A stretch of DNA of 38,975 nt from Synechococcus sp. SP2 MAG (lineage in GTDB: Bacteria; Cyanobacteriota; Cyanobacteriia; PCC-6307; Cyanobiaceae). A program made the position numbers and the translations under genes. Of this stretch, positions 9,353 through 18,591 are shown one piece after another. A model generated the notes under the pieces. That model did no database searches. It had not been told where the DNA came from and saw only the letters and a program-made list of their open reading frames with translations. Location of the stretch: contig JAVBIX010000027.1 in assembly GCA_030756895.1 (NCBI GenBank), forward strand, positions 1-38,975, given 5' to 3'. The first letter of the stretch is position 1. Every line of letters starts with the position of its first letter.

Positions 9353-9850
9353 CTACCAGCTGAGTGCTGAATTGATTGAATTCAGTTTGATTTTTCTTTG
9401 CATCTCTAGCGACTGAATCAAGGCGTCCTTGCCGTCGCGGTAGTAGCGGTCACGGCGACCAACGGTTTGGAATCCAAACGCGCTGTAAAGGGTGCGTGCC
9501 CCATGGTTGTCTTCAGCCACATCGAGGATGGCGTGTCTCGCCCCAGCGCTGCTGGCATCCAGTAGCAGCTGTTTCAAAACAGTTCGGCCCAGCCCGCGGC
9601 GCCGTTGCTCTGGTTCAACCCCAAGCACAGTGATTTGGAGTTCATCCAAAACAACCCAGCCGCAGGCCATTGCCAACATTGTGTGAGCGCTAGCAGCAAT
9701 CCCGATACAAATTCGCTGCGGATCTGAGAGTTCTCGCTCCCAATGGTCTGAAGTCCAAAGGCCATTGAGGGCTCGGGCATCGAGTTTTAGGCATGCCAAA
9801 GCATGCGTTGGGTTGAGTCGGATCGTTTGGGGCTCAGGGTTGAGAAGCAT
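9353..9850 (-). CDS. rimI: ribosomal protein S18-alanine N-acetyltransferase-like GNAT protein
   Basis: This is a compact GNAT-fold acetyltransferase of 165 residues. The acetyl-CoA loop is visible as VEPEQRRRGLGRTVLKQLL (pattern Q/R-x-x-G-x-G). It is followed by ARHAILDVAEDNHGARTLYSAFGFQTVGRRDRYY, which matches the RimI/Rim-like ending (N-x-x-A-x-x-L-Y-x-x-x-G-F and R-x-x-Y-Y). RimI acetylates the N-terminal alanine of S18, though cyanobacterial members may have broader targets. The ATG at 9850 is preferred to the GTG one codon upstream. Its start lies only 11 bases from the proposed lysA start on the other strand, so the two divergent genes share almost no spacer. Confidence 0.85.
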   Translation of the reverse strand: MLLNPEPQTIRLNPTHALACLKLDARALNGLWTSDHWERELSDPQRICIGIAASAHTMLAMACGWVVLDELQITVLGVEPEQRRRGLGRTVLKQLLLDASSAGARHAILDVAEDNHGARTLYSAFGFQTVGRRDRYYRDGKDALIQSLEMQRKIKLNSINSALSW

Positions 9851-9861
9851 CACTTCCTAGA

Positions 9862-11253
9862 TTGCCTCGATCGCCTATTTCTGACGACGCCTTGGCCACA
9901 CCTTATGAATCCGGCTGTGATCCCGTCAGCCCCAATCGCAATCTGGCTCCCGTTTCGGCTGAGCTCGATGATCAAGGCCGTCTGATGGTGGGGGGCTGCC
10001 GTTTGAGCGAACTCGCAGAGCGATACGGCACCCCGCTTTACGTTCTTGATGAGGTCAGCATTCGTGCCTCAGCTCAGGAGTATCGCGAAGCCCTAAGGCG
10101 TCATTACCCCGGTGATTCCCTTGCCGTGTATGCATCCAAAGCCCATAGCTCACTTGCACTAACCGGGCTCGTGGCTTCAGAAGGGCTTGGTCTTGATGCC
10201 GTGTCCGCTGGAGAGCTGCTCACAGCACTGAATGGCGGCATGCCACCGGAACGCATGGTGCTGCATGGGAACAACAAATCTGTTGAGGAGCTCGCCCTCG
10301 CCTACAGCCATGGCGTGATGGTGGTAGCTGATAACCAGCACGATCTGGATTGCCTGGCTGAGCTTGTTCCTAAGAGCGGAGCACCAGTTCGCTTGATGCT
10401 GCGTTTCACGCCGGGCATCGAATGCCATACCCACGAGTACATCCGTACAGGACATTTAGACAGCAAATTCGGGTTTGATCCCGATCAGTTGCTTCCCGTG
10501 CTGACAGCCTTGGCAGGGTGTGCCTGGGCTCGAGTTGAAGGTCTCCATGCACACATCGGGTCCCAGATTTTTGAACTGGATCCGCATCGCGATTTGGCGG
10601 CTGTGATGGCTGATGCCCTCAAGCTGGCCCGTGAGCTCGGCCACCCAGTGCGTGATCTCAATGTTGGTGGAGGACTCGGAATTCGCTACGTCGAATCCGA
10701 CGATCCACCGTCGATTGATGCTTGGGTCAAGGTGGTGGCAGAAGCGGTGACCGTGGCCTGCCGGGAACGAGGTCTTGAATTGCCGCGTTTGATGTGCGAG
10801 CCGGGTCGTTCTTTAGTGGCGTCGAGTGGCGTAACGGTTTACACCGTGGGCGCGCGCAAGGTGGTTCCAGGCATTCGCACCTACGTCTCTGTTGACGGTG
10901 GCATGAGCGATAACCCGCGGCCGATCACATACCAGTCGCTCTACACGGCATGTCTTGCTGACCGCCCCTTGGCGCCGGCAGACGAAACGATCACCTTGGC
11001 CGGCAAGCACTGTGAATCCGGCGACGTGCTGCTCAAGGATTTGTCGTTTCCGTCTTGTAGCAGCGGTGAGGTACTTGTCGTTCTTGCAACGGGTGCTTAC
11101 AACCTCTCGATGAGCTCGAACTACAACCGGATTCCGAGACCCGCAGCTGTATTGGTGCATCAAGGACAGGCTGAACTGATTCAGCGGCGTGAGCAGCCAG
11201 AGGATTTACTGCGTTATGACCTGATGCCAGATCGCTTGCGCTCGGTACACTGA
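9862..11253 (+). CDS. lysA: diaminopimelate decarboxylase
   Basis: LysA decarboxylates meso-diaminopimelate to L-lysine, the last step of lysine synthesis and a drain on peptidoglycan precursor. It is a fold type III PLP enzyme. The Schiff-base lysine is in VYASKAHSSLAL (Lys93), HIGSQ and GGGLGI follow in the barrel, and CEPGRS and CESGDVL (catalytic Cys region) plus GAYNLSMSSNYN complete the family pattern. The 463-residue length is normal for cyanobacteria. The only early in-frame starts are TTG at 9862 and TTG at 9892. The first ATG (9985) would remove the SPNRNLAP segment, which I believe is conserved, so TTG 9862 is used with modest certainty. It begins a plus-strand run through cdaA and uppS. 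Confidence 0.95.
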   Translation: MPRSPISDDALATPYESGCDPVSPNRNLAPVSAELDDQGRLMVGGCRLSELAERYGTPLYVLDEVSIRASAQEYREALRRHYPGDSLAVYASKAHSSLALTGLVASEGLGLDAVSAGELLTALNGGMPPERMVLHGNNKSVEELALAYSHGVMVVADNQHDLDCLAELVPKSGAPVRLMLRFTPGIECHTHEYIRTGHLDSKFGFDPDQLLPVLTALAGCAWARVEGLHAHIGSQIFELDPHRDLAAVMADALKLARELGHPVRDLNVGGGLGIRYVESDDPPSIDAWVKVVAEAVTVACRERGLELPRLMCEPGRSLVASSGVTVYTVGARKVVPGIRTYVSVDGGMSDNPRPITYQSLYTACLADRPLAPADETITLAGKHCESGDVLLKDLSFPSCSSGEVLVVLATGAYNLSMSSNYNRIPRPAAVLVHQGQAELIQRREQPEDLLRYDLMPDRLRSVH

Positions 11254-11283
11254 GCTTGAATTTATGAGAGGTGCATAAACGCA

Positions 11284-12117
11284 ATGGCGGTGCTGCAACT
11301 TCGCCTGCTGATCGACGTTTTATGCGCTTCTGCTCTCGGTTTTCTTCTCTTCACGAGAGTCAACGAGCAGCGAACCCTTTGGCTGTTGAGGGGCTACCTG
11401 TTTCTCGTTGCTCTCGCTTGGTTCGTCAAGCGGTTTTTTAATCTCCCGTTGACATCGACTTTGGTCGATGCGTTAGTGCTCGCTTGCTCACTTTCTCTAG
11501 CCATTCTTTGGCAGGGAGAATTGCGCCGCTTGATGGAGCTACTTGGAACGGGTCGGCTCGCCGTTTTGTTGGGCAATCCTCAAAGCAAGCTCAGAGCGAC
11601 CGCCAGCACCGTTGCTCAATTAACCGATGCTGCAGGTCGCCTTTCGAAATCTCGCCGTGGTGCCTTGATTGTGGTGGATTTAGGCAGTGACTTGCGCCCC
11701 GAGGATTTCCTGAATCCAGGGGTAACCGTCGACGCTCAGTTGAGCAGTGAGCTACTGCTCAACTTGTTTGCTTCCGACACACCTCTCCATGACGGTGCCG
11801 TGGTGCTGAAGGGAAATCGCATTCTTTCTGCTGGCGTGATCTTGCCGCTTTCGCGACAAGGGATCAGTCGCTATGGCACAAGACACCTCGCGGCCTTAGG
11901 CATTACCGAACGCTTCGACCGCTGCATTTGTGTCGTGGTTTCTGAAGAAACAGGCACGTTGTCGCTCGCGAATCAGGGCAAGCTCGAACGTCCGATCACC
12001 AGTTCGCGTCTTCAGGATTTATTGACCGAGTTGATGGCGGCTCCGGTGTCCTCAGCCTCAGCCAAAACCGGGTCTTCACGTAGCGTGAAAAACGCTTCAC
12101 AGGACTCATCGCTTTGA
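11284..12117 (+). CDS. cdaA: diadenylate cyclase CdaA (c-di-AMP synthase)
   Basis: This 277-residue membrane protein has three N-terminal hydrophobic segments (about 5-25, 32-50 and 58-76), then a DisA_N diadenylate cyclase domain. The signature is visible: [20 protein letters not shown] with the catalytic DGA at 170-172, then [10 protein letters not shown] (RHR-like, here RHL) and SEETGTLS at about 220. It makes cyclic di-AMP from two ATP. C-di-AMP controls potassium and osmolyte transport, and in cyanobacteria it has been linked to night survival. The partner regulator CdaR, usual in Firmicutes, is absent next door. The gene follows lysA by 30 bases and overlaps uppS (TTGA), linking c-di-AMP to cell-wall precursor genes. 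Confidence 0.95.
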   Translation: MAVLQLRLLIDVLCASALGFLLFTRVNEQRTLWLLRGYLFLVALAWFVKRFFNLPLTSTLVDALVLACSLSLAILWQGELRRLMELLGTGRLAVLLGNPQSKLRATASTVAQLTDAAGRLSKSRRGALIVVDLGSDLRPEDFLNPGVTVDAQLSSELLLNLFASDTPLHDGAVVLKGNRILSAGVILPLSRQGISRYGTRHLAALGITERFDRCICVVVSEETGTLSLANQGKLERPITSSRLQDLLTELMAAPVSSASAKTGSSRSVKNASQDSSL

Positions 12118-12887
12118 GTCAACGCTTGGTTGCTAGTTCAGACGACGCTCGGATTGAGGTTTGTCCTGCCGAGATCAATCCTCAGCGTTTGCCCGCTCAT
12201 GTGGCAGTGATCATGGATGGCAACGGACGCTGGGCGCAATCAAGGGGTTTACCTCGTGTGATGGGGCATCGGGCAGGTGTTGAGGCCCTGAAAGCGACCT
12301 TGCGTCGTTGCAGCGATTGGGGTGTGAAGGCTCTTACCGCCTACGCCTTCTCCACAGAAAACTGGTCTCGCCCAGGCGATGAAGTGAATTTTTTGATGAC
12401 GTTGTTTGAGCGGGTGCTCGAACGCGAGCTTCAGGCTTTGGAGGCGGAGAGGGTTCGGATCCGCTTTCTTGGCGATCTTGAGCCCCTGCCGACCCGTCTG
12501 CAGTCCTTGATCGAGGAAGCGACGCAGCGCACGGCTTTGAACGATGGAATTCATTTCAACGTCTGCACCAACTACGGAGGACGGCACGAGCTGGTTATCG
12601 CAGCCAGACGGCTGGCTGAACGGGCAGCAACCGGGGAGCTTGATCCCTCTGAGATTGATGAACAGACCCTCGCTGGAGAGCTGTTCACAGCCGGTGAAAT
12701 CGATCCTGATCTTTTGATTCGCACCAGTGGTGAACATCGAATCAGCAATTTTTTGTTGTGGCAGCTCGCTTACGCCGAAATCCACGTCACGGATGTCCTC
12801 TGGCCTGATTTCGATCGTGAGGCGTTAGTGGGTGCGTTCTTGGATTACCAAAGTCGAACCCGTCGCTTTGGGGGGTTAGTGGTCTAA
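12114..12887 (+). CDS. uppS: isoprenyl transferase / undecaprenyl diphosphate synthase
   Basis: This cis-prenyltransferase builds undecaprenyl diphosphate, the lipid carrier for peptidoglycan and other envelope glycans. The 257-residue protein shows the family elements in order: [11 protein letters not shown] near residue 31 (catalytic Asp35), GHRAG near 51, [22 protein letters not shown] and the C-terminal [20 protein letters not shown]. The start is a TTG overlapping the cdaA stop (TTGA), so translation is probably coupled. A short extension of about 28 residues before VAVIMDGN is usual in cyanobacteria. Its location between a c-di-AMP synthase and biotin synthase repeats the cell-wall theme of this run. 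Confidence 0.96.
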   Translation: MSQRLVASSDDARIEVCPAEINPQRLPAHVAVIMDGNGRWAQSRGLPRVMGHRAGVEALKATLRRCSDWGVKALTAYAFSTENWSRPGDEVNFLMTLFERVLERELQALEAERVRIRFLGDLEPLPTRLQSLIEEATQRTALNDGIHFNVCTNYGGRHELVIAARRLAERAATGELDPSEIDEQTLAGELFTAGEIDPDLLIRTSGEHRISNFLLWQLAYAEIHVTDVLWPDFDREALVGAFLDYQSRTRRFGGLVV

Positions 12888-12936
12888 TCGCCGATGCTCT
12901 GGGATCCTGAGGGTTCGAGGTTCTCTCTCAGGGTTG

Positions 12937-13914
12937 ATGACGGAAGCGGTTGAAGTGCGCCATGACTGGACGCGAAGCGAGATCGAAGCGCTTCTCGATC
13001 TTCCCCTGATGGATTTGCTTTGGCGTGCTCAGGGGGTGCATCGTGCGACCAATCCTGGATATCACGTCCAGTTGGCCTCTCTGTTGAGTGTCAAAACCGG
13101 TGGGTGCGAAGAAGACTGTGCTTACTGCCCTCAATCGATGCATCACAGCAGTGATGTCACAGGCCAGCCCGAATTGCAGGTGGCTCCTGTCTTAGAGCGA
13201 GCCAAAGCGGCTAAGCAGGCTGGTGCAGACCGATTTTGCATGGGCTGGGCTTGGCGTGAAATCCGCGAAGGTGCCCCATTCGACGCCATGTTGCAGATGG
13301 TGAGTGGCGTACGTGCCTTGGGGATGGAAGCTTGCGTCACCGCCGGCATGCTCACCGATGATCAGGCGAAACGTCTCGCAGAAGCGGGTCTTACGGCCTA
13401 CAACCACAACCTTGATACGAGTCCTGAGCACTACGACAAAATCATCACGACTCGGACCTTCCAAGAACGTTTGGAGACGCTTGAGCGGGTGCGTCAAGCG
13501 GGTGTGACCCTCTGCTGCGGCGGCATCATTGGTATGGGGGAAACCGTGAAGGACCGCGCCTCCATGCTGCAGGTGCTGGCGTCGATCAATCCCCATCCGG
13601 AGAGTGTTCCGATCAACGCTTTGGTTGCGGTAGAAGGCACTCCGCTTGAGGAACTCCCACCCATCGATCCGATCGAGTTGGTTCGGATGATTGCCGTTAC
13701 GAGGATCCTGATGCCTGGCAGTCGGGTTCGCCTGAGTGCGGGTCGGGAACAGCTCAGCCAGGAGGCGCAGATTTTGTGCTTACAAGCTGGTGCGGACTCG
13801 ATCTTTTATGGCGAAACGCTCCTCACGACTGGAAATCCCGCAGTGGAGGCTGACCGTGAGCTGCTTCGCACTGCCGGTGTGCAGGCCAACTGGCACTCCC
13901 CAGCGGCTGCCTGA
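12937..13914 (+). CDS. bioB: biotin synthase
   Basis: BioB is a radical-SAM enzyme that inserts sulfur into dethiobiotin. The cluster-binding motif CEEDCAYC (CxxxCxxC, Cys57/61/64 counting from this ATG) is followed by [17 protein letters not shown], the [16 protein letters not shown] segment, GGIIGMGE and the C-terminal [10 protein letters not shown]. The Arg in RLSAGR contacts the second, 2Fe-2S cluster. The length of 325 residues fits. I use ATG 12937. A TTG one codon earlier is also in frame. It lies 49 bases after uppS, and its stop shares bases with the trhO start (TGATG), so the pair is coupled. Confidence 0.96.
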   Translation: MTEAVEVRHDWTRSEIEALLDLPLMDLLWRAQGVHRATNPGYHVQLASLLSVKTGGCEEDCAYCPQSMHHSSDVTGQPELQVAPVLERAKAAKQAGADRFCMGWAWREIREGAPFDAMLQMVSGVRALGMEACVTAGMLTDDQAKRLAEAGLTAYNHNLDTSPEHYDKIITTRTFQERLETLERVRQAGVTLCCGGIIGMGETVKDRASMLQVLASINPHPESVPINALVAVEGTPLEELPPIDPIELVRMIAVTRILMPGSRVRLSAGREQLSQEAQILCLQAGADSIFYGETLLTTGNPAVEADRELLRTAGVQANWHSPAAA

Positions 13915-14861
13915 TGGGACCGGAGATGGGAGCCAATGGGATTCAGGAAGATCTGCTTGTTGCGGCTTTTTATGCCTTTACCCCGTTGGCTGAGGCCGAT
14001 CAACAGGAGCTGTTAACGGCTCTGCCCCCTCTGGCGCAGGCTGAAAACGTTCTCGGTTCGGTGTTGATCGCTTTAGAAGGTGTTAACGGCACGGTCTGTG
14101 GGCCTTCGTTGGGAGTGGAGCGATTGCTCGCCTTTCTACGCACCCAGCTTCCGCTTGGTGATGCCCATTACGACTGCCTGGAGGTGAAGCGAAGCTGGAA
14201 TCCTGATCAAGTGTTTCGACGCTTTAAGGCCAGGAGTAAGCGAGAGATCGTGACGCTTGGACAACCTCAAGTAGATCCTCGAGAAAGTGTTGGCACCTAT
14301 GTGGATCCTCAAGATTGGAATGCCTTGATTGATGATCCCGACACGCTTGTGATCGATGCGCGCAACACCTACGAGGTGGCGATCGGCAGTTTTGCAGGGG
14401 CCTTAAATCCGCAAACGGAAAGCTTCCGGGACTTTCCCGACTGGGTGGATCAGGAGCTTCGCCCTCGCGTTGCGCGAGAAGGACCTCAGCGGATTGCCAT
14501 GTTTTGCACCGGAGGCATTCGCTGTGAAAAGGCCAGCAGTTTTTTGCAACAGCAGGGCTTTGGCGAAGTCCATCATTTGCGTGGAGGCATTCTTCGCTAT
14601 CTCGAAGAGGTTCCAGAGCAGAACAGCCGTTGGCGAGGGGAGTGTTTCGTGTTTGATCAACGCGTTGCGCTTAATCATCAGTTGGAACGAGGTGACTACT
14701 GCCTATGCCATGCCTGTGGTTTGCCGGTTTCCTCTGAGCAGCAAACCCTGCCGAGCTACATCAAGGGCGTGCAGTGTTTGCATTGCATCGATCAATTCAC
14801 AGATGCCGATCGCAGCAGATTTGCCATGCGCCAACAACAGATCGACCAGCTTCAGGCTTAG
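13914..14861 (+). CDS. trhO: tRNA uridine(34) hydroxylase / rhodanese-related sulfurtransferase (TrhO, YceA family)
   Basis: This 315-residue protein has the three-part YceA/TrhO architecture. An N-terminal acylphosphatase-like region ends in EGVNGTVCGP. A central rhodanese domain (VIDARNTYEVAIGSFAGALNP) has its active Cys198 in MFCTGGIRCEKASSF. A cysteine-rich C-terminal tail (CLCHACGLPVS, CLHC) completes it. TrhO makes 5-hydroxyuridine at position 34 of certain tRNAs using oxygen. The active-site loop CTGGIR is the usual one. The ATG overlaps the bioB stop. The gene ends one base into the possible GTG start of the GST gene. Confidence 0.92.
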   Translation: MGPEMGANGIQEDLLVAAFYAFTPLAEADQQELLTALPPLAQAENVLGSVLIALEGVNGTVCGPSLGVERLLAFLRTQLPLGDAHYDCLEVKRSWNPDQVFRRFKARSKREIVTLGQPQVDPRESVGTYVDPQDWNALIDDPDTLVIDARNTYEVAIGSFAGALNPQTESFRDFPDWVDQELRPRVAREGPQRIAMFCTGGIRCEKASSFLQQQGFGEVHHLRGGILRYLEEVPEQNSRWRGECFVFDQRVALNHQLERGDYCLCHACGLPVSSEQQTLPSYIKGVQCLHCIDQFTDADRSRFAMRQQQIDQLQA

Positions 14862-14896
14862 TGCTTCAGTGGCCATGTCTTGCTTTCAGGCTTCGC

Positions 14897-15874
14897 TTGC
14901 TGCCGATCCTCTACAGCTTTCGCCGTTGTCCCTATGCGATGCGTGCTCGCTGGGCCCTGCTCCAGGCCGGTCTCATGGTGCAGTGGAGAGAAACTGAACT
15001 CAAAGCCAAGCCAGCAGCGATGCTGGAGGTCTCCGCTAAGGGCACGGTTCCGGTGTTGGTCCTTCCGGATGGAAGCGTGATTGATGAGAGTTTGGCGATC
15101 ATGCGCTGGGCTTTGCAGCAGGCTGACCCCTGCGGCGTATTGGATAGGGCGGACTCGGCCTCTTTGATTGAAGAAAATGATGGGCTTTTTAAGCATCATC
15201 TCGATCGTTTCAAGTACACCGATCGCTATCCGGGAGCCTTAAAAGAGGACCATCGCCAAGCTGGTCTCGTGATCCTGCGCCGCTGGAGCGAACGCATCAG
15301 CGAGAACGGCTGGTTGTTGGCTGATCAGATGACGTTGGCGGATGCGGCCCTATGGCCGTTTGTACGGCAGTGGCGTCTCGCTGATGCGGATGGATTTGAC
15401 GCTGATGATCACTTGGCGCCATTGCGGGAGTGGCTCCTGCGGTTTCTTGATGACCCGATGATGGAACGGCTGATGCAACGGGCTGATCCTTGGTCGCTAG
15501 GTGGGATGCAGCCGATTTTTCCAGCTGATGCCATCGCGATCCCTTTGGACCAACCGCTGTTTCATCTCGCCTTGGAATCCGATTGGCAGGCGGCAGTCCA
15601 GCAAGGCGCCTACCGCATTTCAACGCGCGGCTTATCGCTCGAGCAAGTGGGATTTATTCATCTGTCTTGGCAAGAGCAGCTCCAAGGCACGTTTGATCGC
15701 TTTTATGCCGACGCTGGCGTTGTCCTTACGCTCAGAATCAACCCGAAGCTGGTGTCTGCTCCTCTGCGAGCCGATGCCATCCCCACAGGTGCGCTTTTTC
15801 CGCATCTATACGGCCCGCTTCCTCTTGCCTCGGTGGTCGAGGTGAGTCCTTACTCTTCCCTGCCCGCGTGCTGA
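14897..15874 (+). CDS. glutathione S-transferase-like protein fused to a DUF952 domain
   Basis: The N-terminal half is a GST of the thioredoxin-fold type: ILYSFRRCPYAMRARWAL puts a CPYAM motif on the first helix, and VSAKGTVPVLVLPDGSVIDESLAIMRW is the cis-Pro and GSH-binding segment. An all-helical C-terminal GST domain runs to about residue 205. From about 215 a second domain begins (PLFHLALESDW, GFIHLSWQEQL, PHLYGPLP), matching the small DUF952 family, normally a separate protein of about 110 residues. The function of the fusion is unknown. No ATG precedes the fold. TTG 14897 gives 325 residues, and GTG 14861, touching the trhO stop, would give 337. The downstream gene begins within its stop codon. 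Confidence 0.85.
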   Translation: MLPILYSFRRCPYAMRARWALLQAGLMVQWRETELKAKPAAMLEVSAKGTVPVLVLPDGSVIDESLAIMRWALQQADPCGVLDRADSASLIEENDGLFKHHLDRFKYTDRYPGALKEDHRQAGLVILRRWSERISENGWLLADQMTLADAALWPFVRQWRLADADGFDADDHLAPLREWLLRFLDDPMMERLMQRADPWSLGGMQPIFPADAIAIPLDQPLFHLALESDWQAAVQQGAYRISTRGLSLEQVGFIHLSWQEQLQGTFDRFYADAGVVLTLRINPKLVSAPLRADAIPTGALFPHLYGPLPLASVVEVSPYSSLPAC

Positions 15875-16377
15875 TGCTCAATGACTTAGAAGCTCAGGCA
15901 CGAGAACGTGGCTTGCTGCTGCGCCTCAAAGTTGGACGCCCCCTAGGGCTGTGGAGTTTGCGCTTGGTGGTTGCTGAACAGTTGGCAGCTGATCGCTTGC
16001 AACTCCAGGGTGAGATGAAAGCTTGGGCCTATGGCGCCACCACTGGATTGCAGCTCGACACCATGCGAGTTCGGCCCCAAGCTCCTGTTGGGACGGGAGA
16101 TCTGATCTGGGCCGCCACCATGGCTTGGGCGCTTGAGTCAACCCCTTGCCTGAGGGCCAGGTTGTTGGCGATACGGGATGCAGAGGGCCAGCATCGGCGC
16201 TTGGTGCGTTACTTCCAGCAACGTGGGTTCAGCACGGCGCATGAGGTGGAGGCAGCAGTTTGGGACTTGCCTCTGCGAATGGTTTGGGGTGGTGCTGGTG
16301 CACTCATGACCGCGGATTGTGCCGAAGTGCAGCAGCGAGCTACGCAGCGCTGGTCGGCTCAGTCGCCCGCCGCGTGA
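15874..16377 (+). CDS. conserved hypothetical protein, GNAT-like
   Basis: This is a 167-residue protein without a clear family signature. The stretch [23 protein letters not shown] resembles the acetyl-CoA loop and following helix of GNAT acetyltransferases, and the length fits, but conserved residues are too few to be sure. [15 protein letters not shown] may form another helix of the same fold. The ATG shares bases with the stop of the GST-DUF952 gene (TGATG), so it is the last gene of the lysA-to-GST run. An upstream GTG at 15868 is less likely. Its 3' end overlaps the convergent lipA gene by 19 bases. Confidence 0.75.
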   Translation: MLNDLEAQARERGLLLRLKVGRPLGLWSLRLVVAEQLAADRLQLQGEMKAWAYGATTGLQLDTMRVRPQAPVGTGDLIWAATMAWALESTPCLRARLLAIRDAEGQHRRLVRYFQQRGFSTAHEVEAAVWDLPLRMVWGGAGALMTADCAEVQQRATQRWSAQSPAA

Positions 16378-17273
16378 TAGCTGCTGCGAACCAATGGCCC
16401 ACTGCGCACTTGACTAAAACCAAGGTCGGTGGCGATGGCCCCAAGCTCTGCAAATTCCGTGGGGTGCCAGTAACGCGCTACGGGGATATGGGCCAAGGAT
16501 GGTCTGAGGTACTGGCCGAGTGTGATGCGCTGACAATCCACACTGCGTAGGTCTTTTAAGGTGTCGACCACTTCATCTTTGCTCTCGCCCAAGCCAAGCA
16601 TTAGGCCGCTTTTGGTGGGTATCGATGGGGCAAATTCTCTGGCCGCGGCAAGCAGCCCAAGTGAGCGGGTGTAAGTCGCCCCACGGCGGACTTCGGCTTG
16701 CAGTCGCTTCACCGTTTCAAGGTTGTGGTTGAAACAAACGGGCTGTGCCTTCAGAACGCTGGCCAAACGTTGCCGTTGAGCCTGGAGTGCTTTGGCTTGA
16801 TCGGCCACACCCCCCCAGAAGTCAGGGGTGAGCACCTCGATGGCAATCATGGGATTGCGGGCACGGATTGCCGCCATTGCGCTTGTGAACAAGCTGGCCC
16901 CATGGTCTTCAAGGTCATCGCGGGCGACGGCCGTGAGGACCACATAGCGCAGTCCCATGCGAAGCACGGCTTCTGCCACCCGTTCCCCTTCCTCAGGGTT
17001 CAACGCTTCGGGCGCACGGCCTTTATCCACTTGGCAGAACGCACAACTACGGGTGCAGATGGAGCCACCTAGCAAAAAGGTTGCGGTGCCGGCTGCATAA
17101 CACTCCCCCCGATTAGGGCAGCGTCCCTCCTCGCAAATGGTGTTAAGCCCATTCTGTTTGACCAGGGCTTGCACCTGTTCAATCGCCGAAGCGTTACCGA
17201 TGGGTCGTCTTAACCATTCAGGTAATCGCTCACTGGGGCGGATTTCGCTGTAACGGCTCATGCTCTTTTTCAT
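16359..17273 (-). CDS. lipA: lipoyl synthase
   Basis: LipA inserts two sulfurs into protein-bound octanoyl groups to make lipoyl cofactors for pyruvate dehydrogenase and the glycine cleavage system. Both cluster sites are present. The auxiliary cluster is bound by [12 protein letters not shown] (Cys47, 52, 58) and the radical-SAM cluster by CTRSCAFC (Cys73, 77, 80). [21 protein letters not shown] and the C-terminal [10 protein letters not shown] are also family-typical. The final Ser-rich segment provides the Ser ligand of the auxiliary cluster. ATG 17273 gives 304 residues. An upstream TTG at 17318 would overlap recR and is less likely. It follows recR by about 20 bases. Confidence 0.96.
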   Translation of the reverse strand: MKKSMSRYSEIRPSERLPEWLRRPIGNASAIEQVQALVKQNGLNTICEEGRCPNRGECYAAGTATFLLGGSICTRSCAFCQVDKGRAPEALNPEEGERVAEAVLRMGLRYVVLTAVARDDLEDHGASLFTSAMAAIRARNPMIAIEVLTPDFWGGVADQAKALQAQRQRLASVLKAQPVCFNHNLETVKRLQAEVRRGATYTRSLGLLAAAREFAPSIPTKSGLMLGLGESKDEVVDTLKDLRSVDCQRITLGQYLRPSLAHIPVARYWHPTEFAELGAIATDLGFSQVRSGPLVRSSYHAAGD

Positions 17274-17292
17274 GACCGCGTCTCTTGGAATT

Positions 17293-17892
17293 TCATTCAA
17301 CTGCTCGACGCCCTTCAAGAGCCCGACTCAATGTGACGTCGTCGGCATATTCAAGTTCGCTTCCAACCGGAAGTCCGTAGGCGATTCGGCTTACTTCCGT
17401 AAATGGTTTGAGAAGGCGAGCCAGGTAGAGGCTGGTGGTATCCCCCTCCACGCTTGGGGTGAGCGCAAGGATCACCTCTTTGATTTCGTCTGCTGCGACC
17501 CTTTTCACGAGGCTGCTGATCTGCAGCATTTCAGGGCCGATGCCGTCCATCGGAGAGATCAGGCCGCCCAAAACGTGGTACGTGCCTGCATATTCTCTGG
17601 TGCGTTCGATGGCGAGCAGATCCCTTGAATCGGCTACGACGCAAAGCAAGCCGATGGAGCGCTCTGGATTCCTGCAGATCTCACAGGTGGGTTCCGCACT
17701 GAGATGGAAACAGGTTTGGCATTCGCCCACCTGACTCCTTGCTGCCAGCAGAGCATCAGCAAAACTATGGATCTGCTCTTCTGGTTGGCGCAGCAAATGG
17801 AGGGCCAGCCGTTGTGCGGTCCGTGGACCAATGCCGGGGAGACGTTCGAACTGGTCGATCAACCGTGCTAATGGTCGGGTGAAGCCGCTCAG
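17293..17892 (-). CDS. recR: recombination mediator protein RecR (start codon uncertain)
   Basis: RecR works with RecO (and RecF) to load RecA at gaps. The reading frame shows a helix-hairpin-helix ([18 protein letters not shown]), a four-cysteine zinc site ([16 protein letters not shown]) and a Toprim domain ([12 protein letters not shown], then [17 protein letters not shown]). The first conventional start in frame is TTG 17862, giving 189 residues beginning at [11 protein letters not shown]. However, the codons just upstream read [10 protein letters not shown], which matches the usual RecR N-terminus before that point. That stretch has no ATG, GTG or TTG. A CTG at 17890-17892, preceded by an AGAAGAG purine run, is the best candidate, and I give the feature that limit. 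Confidence 0.88.
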   Translation of the reverse strand: MSGFTRPLARLIDQFERLPGIGPRTAQRLALHLLRQPEEQIHSFADALLAARSQVGECQTCFHLSAEPTCEICRNPERSIGLLCVVADSRDLLAIERTREYAGTYHVLGGLISPMDGIGPEMLQISSLVKRVAADEIKEVILALTPSVEGDTTSLYLARLLKPFTEVSRIAYGLPVGSELEYADDVTLSRALEGRRAVE

Positions 17893-17954
17893 AACTCTTC
17901 TGCAAGTCTTTGAAATCTAGGCAGGGAGATCTCCGGGCAGAATGGGATGGATTC

Positions 17955-18521
17955 ATGAACGATTCGATGCGCTTTCCGTTGCAAGTTCCGCTCCGATCGC
18001 TTCTCAGCGTTGTCTGTGTTGTGTTACTCACCGCCTGCAGCGGTGCTGGAGCCGGCCTTAACTCGTTTCAGAGCCCTGACGGCAGATATGCCTTCCTCTA
18101 TCCCACGGGTTGGACGCGGGTGGCGGTGACGGGAGGCCCCACTGTTGTGTTTCACGATCTGATCAATAGCGATGAAACGGTGAGCCTTGTGGTCTCGGAA
18201 GTGAATGCAGATAACGACCTACAAGCACTTGGAAGTGCTGTTGCCGTTGGGGAACGTTTGCGCCGTGACGTGATCGCCCCAGATGGCAGCGGTCGCAATG
18301 CCGAGTTGATCGAGGCAAGAGAACGGGAGGCCTCAGGTCATACGTTCTATGACCTGGAGTACGCCGTGCATCTTCAGGATCGCGATCGCCATGAGTTGGC
18401 CACCGTCGTTGTGGATCGGGGCCGCCTCTATACCCTCGCCACAAGCACAAATGAAAGCCGCTGGCCTCGCGTTAAAGACTTGTTTGAATCTGTGATTACT
18501 TCGTTTACGTTGTTGATTTGA
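17955..18521 (+). CDS. PsbP-like (CyanoP) photosystem II lipoprotein
   Basis: The 188-residue product starts with a signal sequence of lipoprotein type: a basic n-region, a hydrophobic core LLSVVCVVLLTAC and a lipobox LTAC, after which the cysteine would be lipidated. The mature part begins FQSPDGRYAFLYPTGWTRVAVTGGPTVVFHDLIN, the typical PsbP fold opening, and ends WPRVKDLFESVITSFTLL, the usual PsbP ending. CyanoP sits on the lumenal side and assists photosystem II assembly. ATG 17955 is chosen because upstream in-frame sequence is not signal-like. ATG 17967 is also possible. The gene is divergent from recR. Confidence 0.9.
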   Translation: MNDSMRFPLQVPLRSLLSVVCVVLLTACSGAGAGLNSFQSPDGRYAFLYPTGWTRVAVTGGPTVVFHDLINSDETVSLVVSEVNADNDLQALGSAVAVGERLRRDVIAPDGSGRNAELIEAREREASGHTFYDLEYAVHLQDRDRHELATVVVDRGRLYTLATSTNESRWPRVKDLFESVITSFTLLI

Positions 18522-18540
18522 TCAGAATCTGGAACTGTGG

Positions 18541-18591
18541 GAAAAAATGAGCCTTGAACATCGATGACAGACGATTGATGATCAAAGGCTC
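18541..18591 (-). terminator. Rho-independent terminator for the minus-strand LCP unit
   Basis: On the minus strand an inverted repeat begins GAGCCTTTGA, continues CATCAAT, turns in a short loop, returns ATCGATG and closes TCAAGGCTC. It is followed at once by ATTTTTT. The stem has about 16 pairs with a small bulge and one mismatch. On the plus strand there is no T-run after the hairpin, so it acts for the leftward unit ending at 18695 and not for the PsbP gene. Confidence 0.85.
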
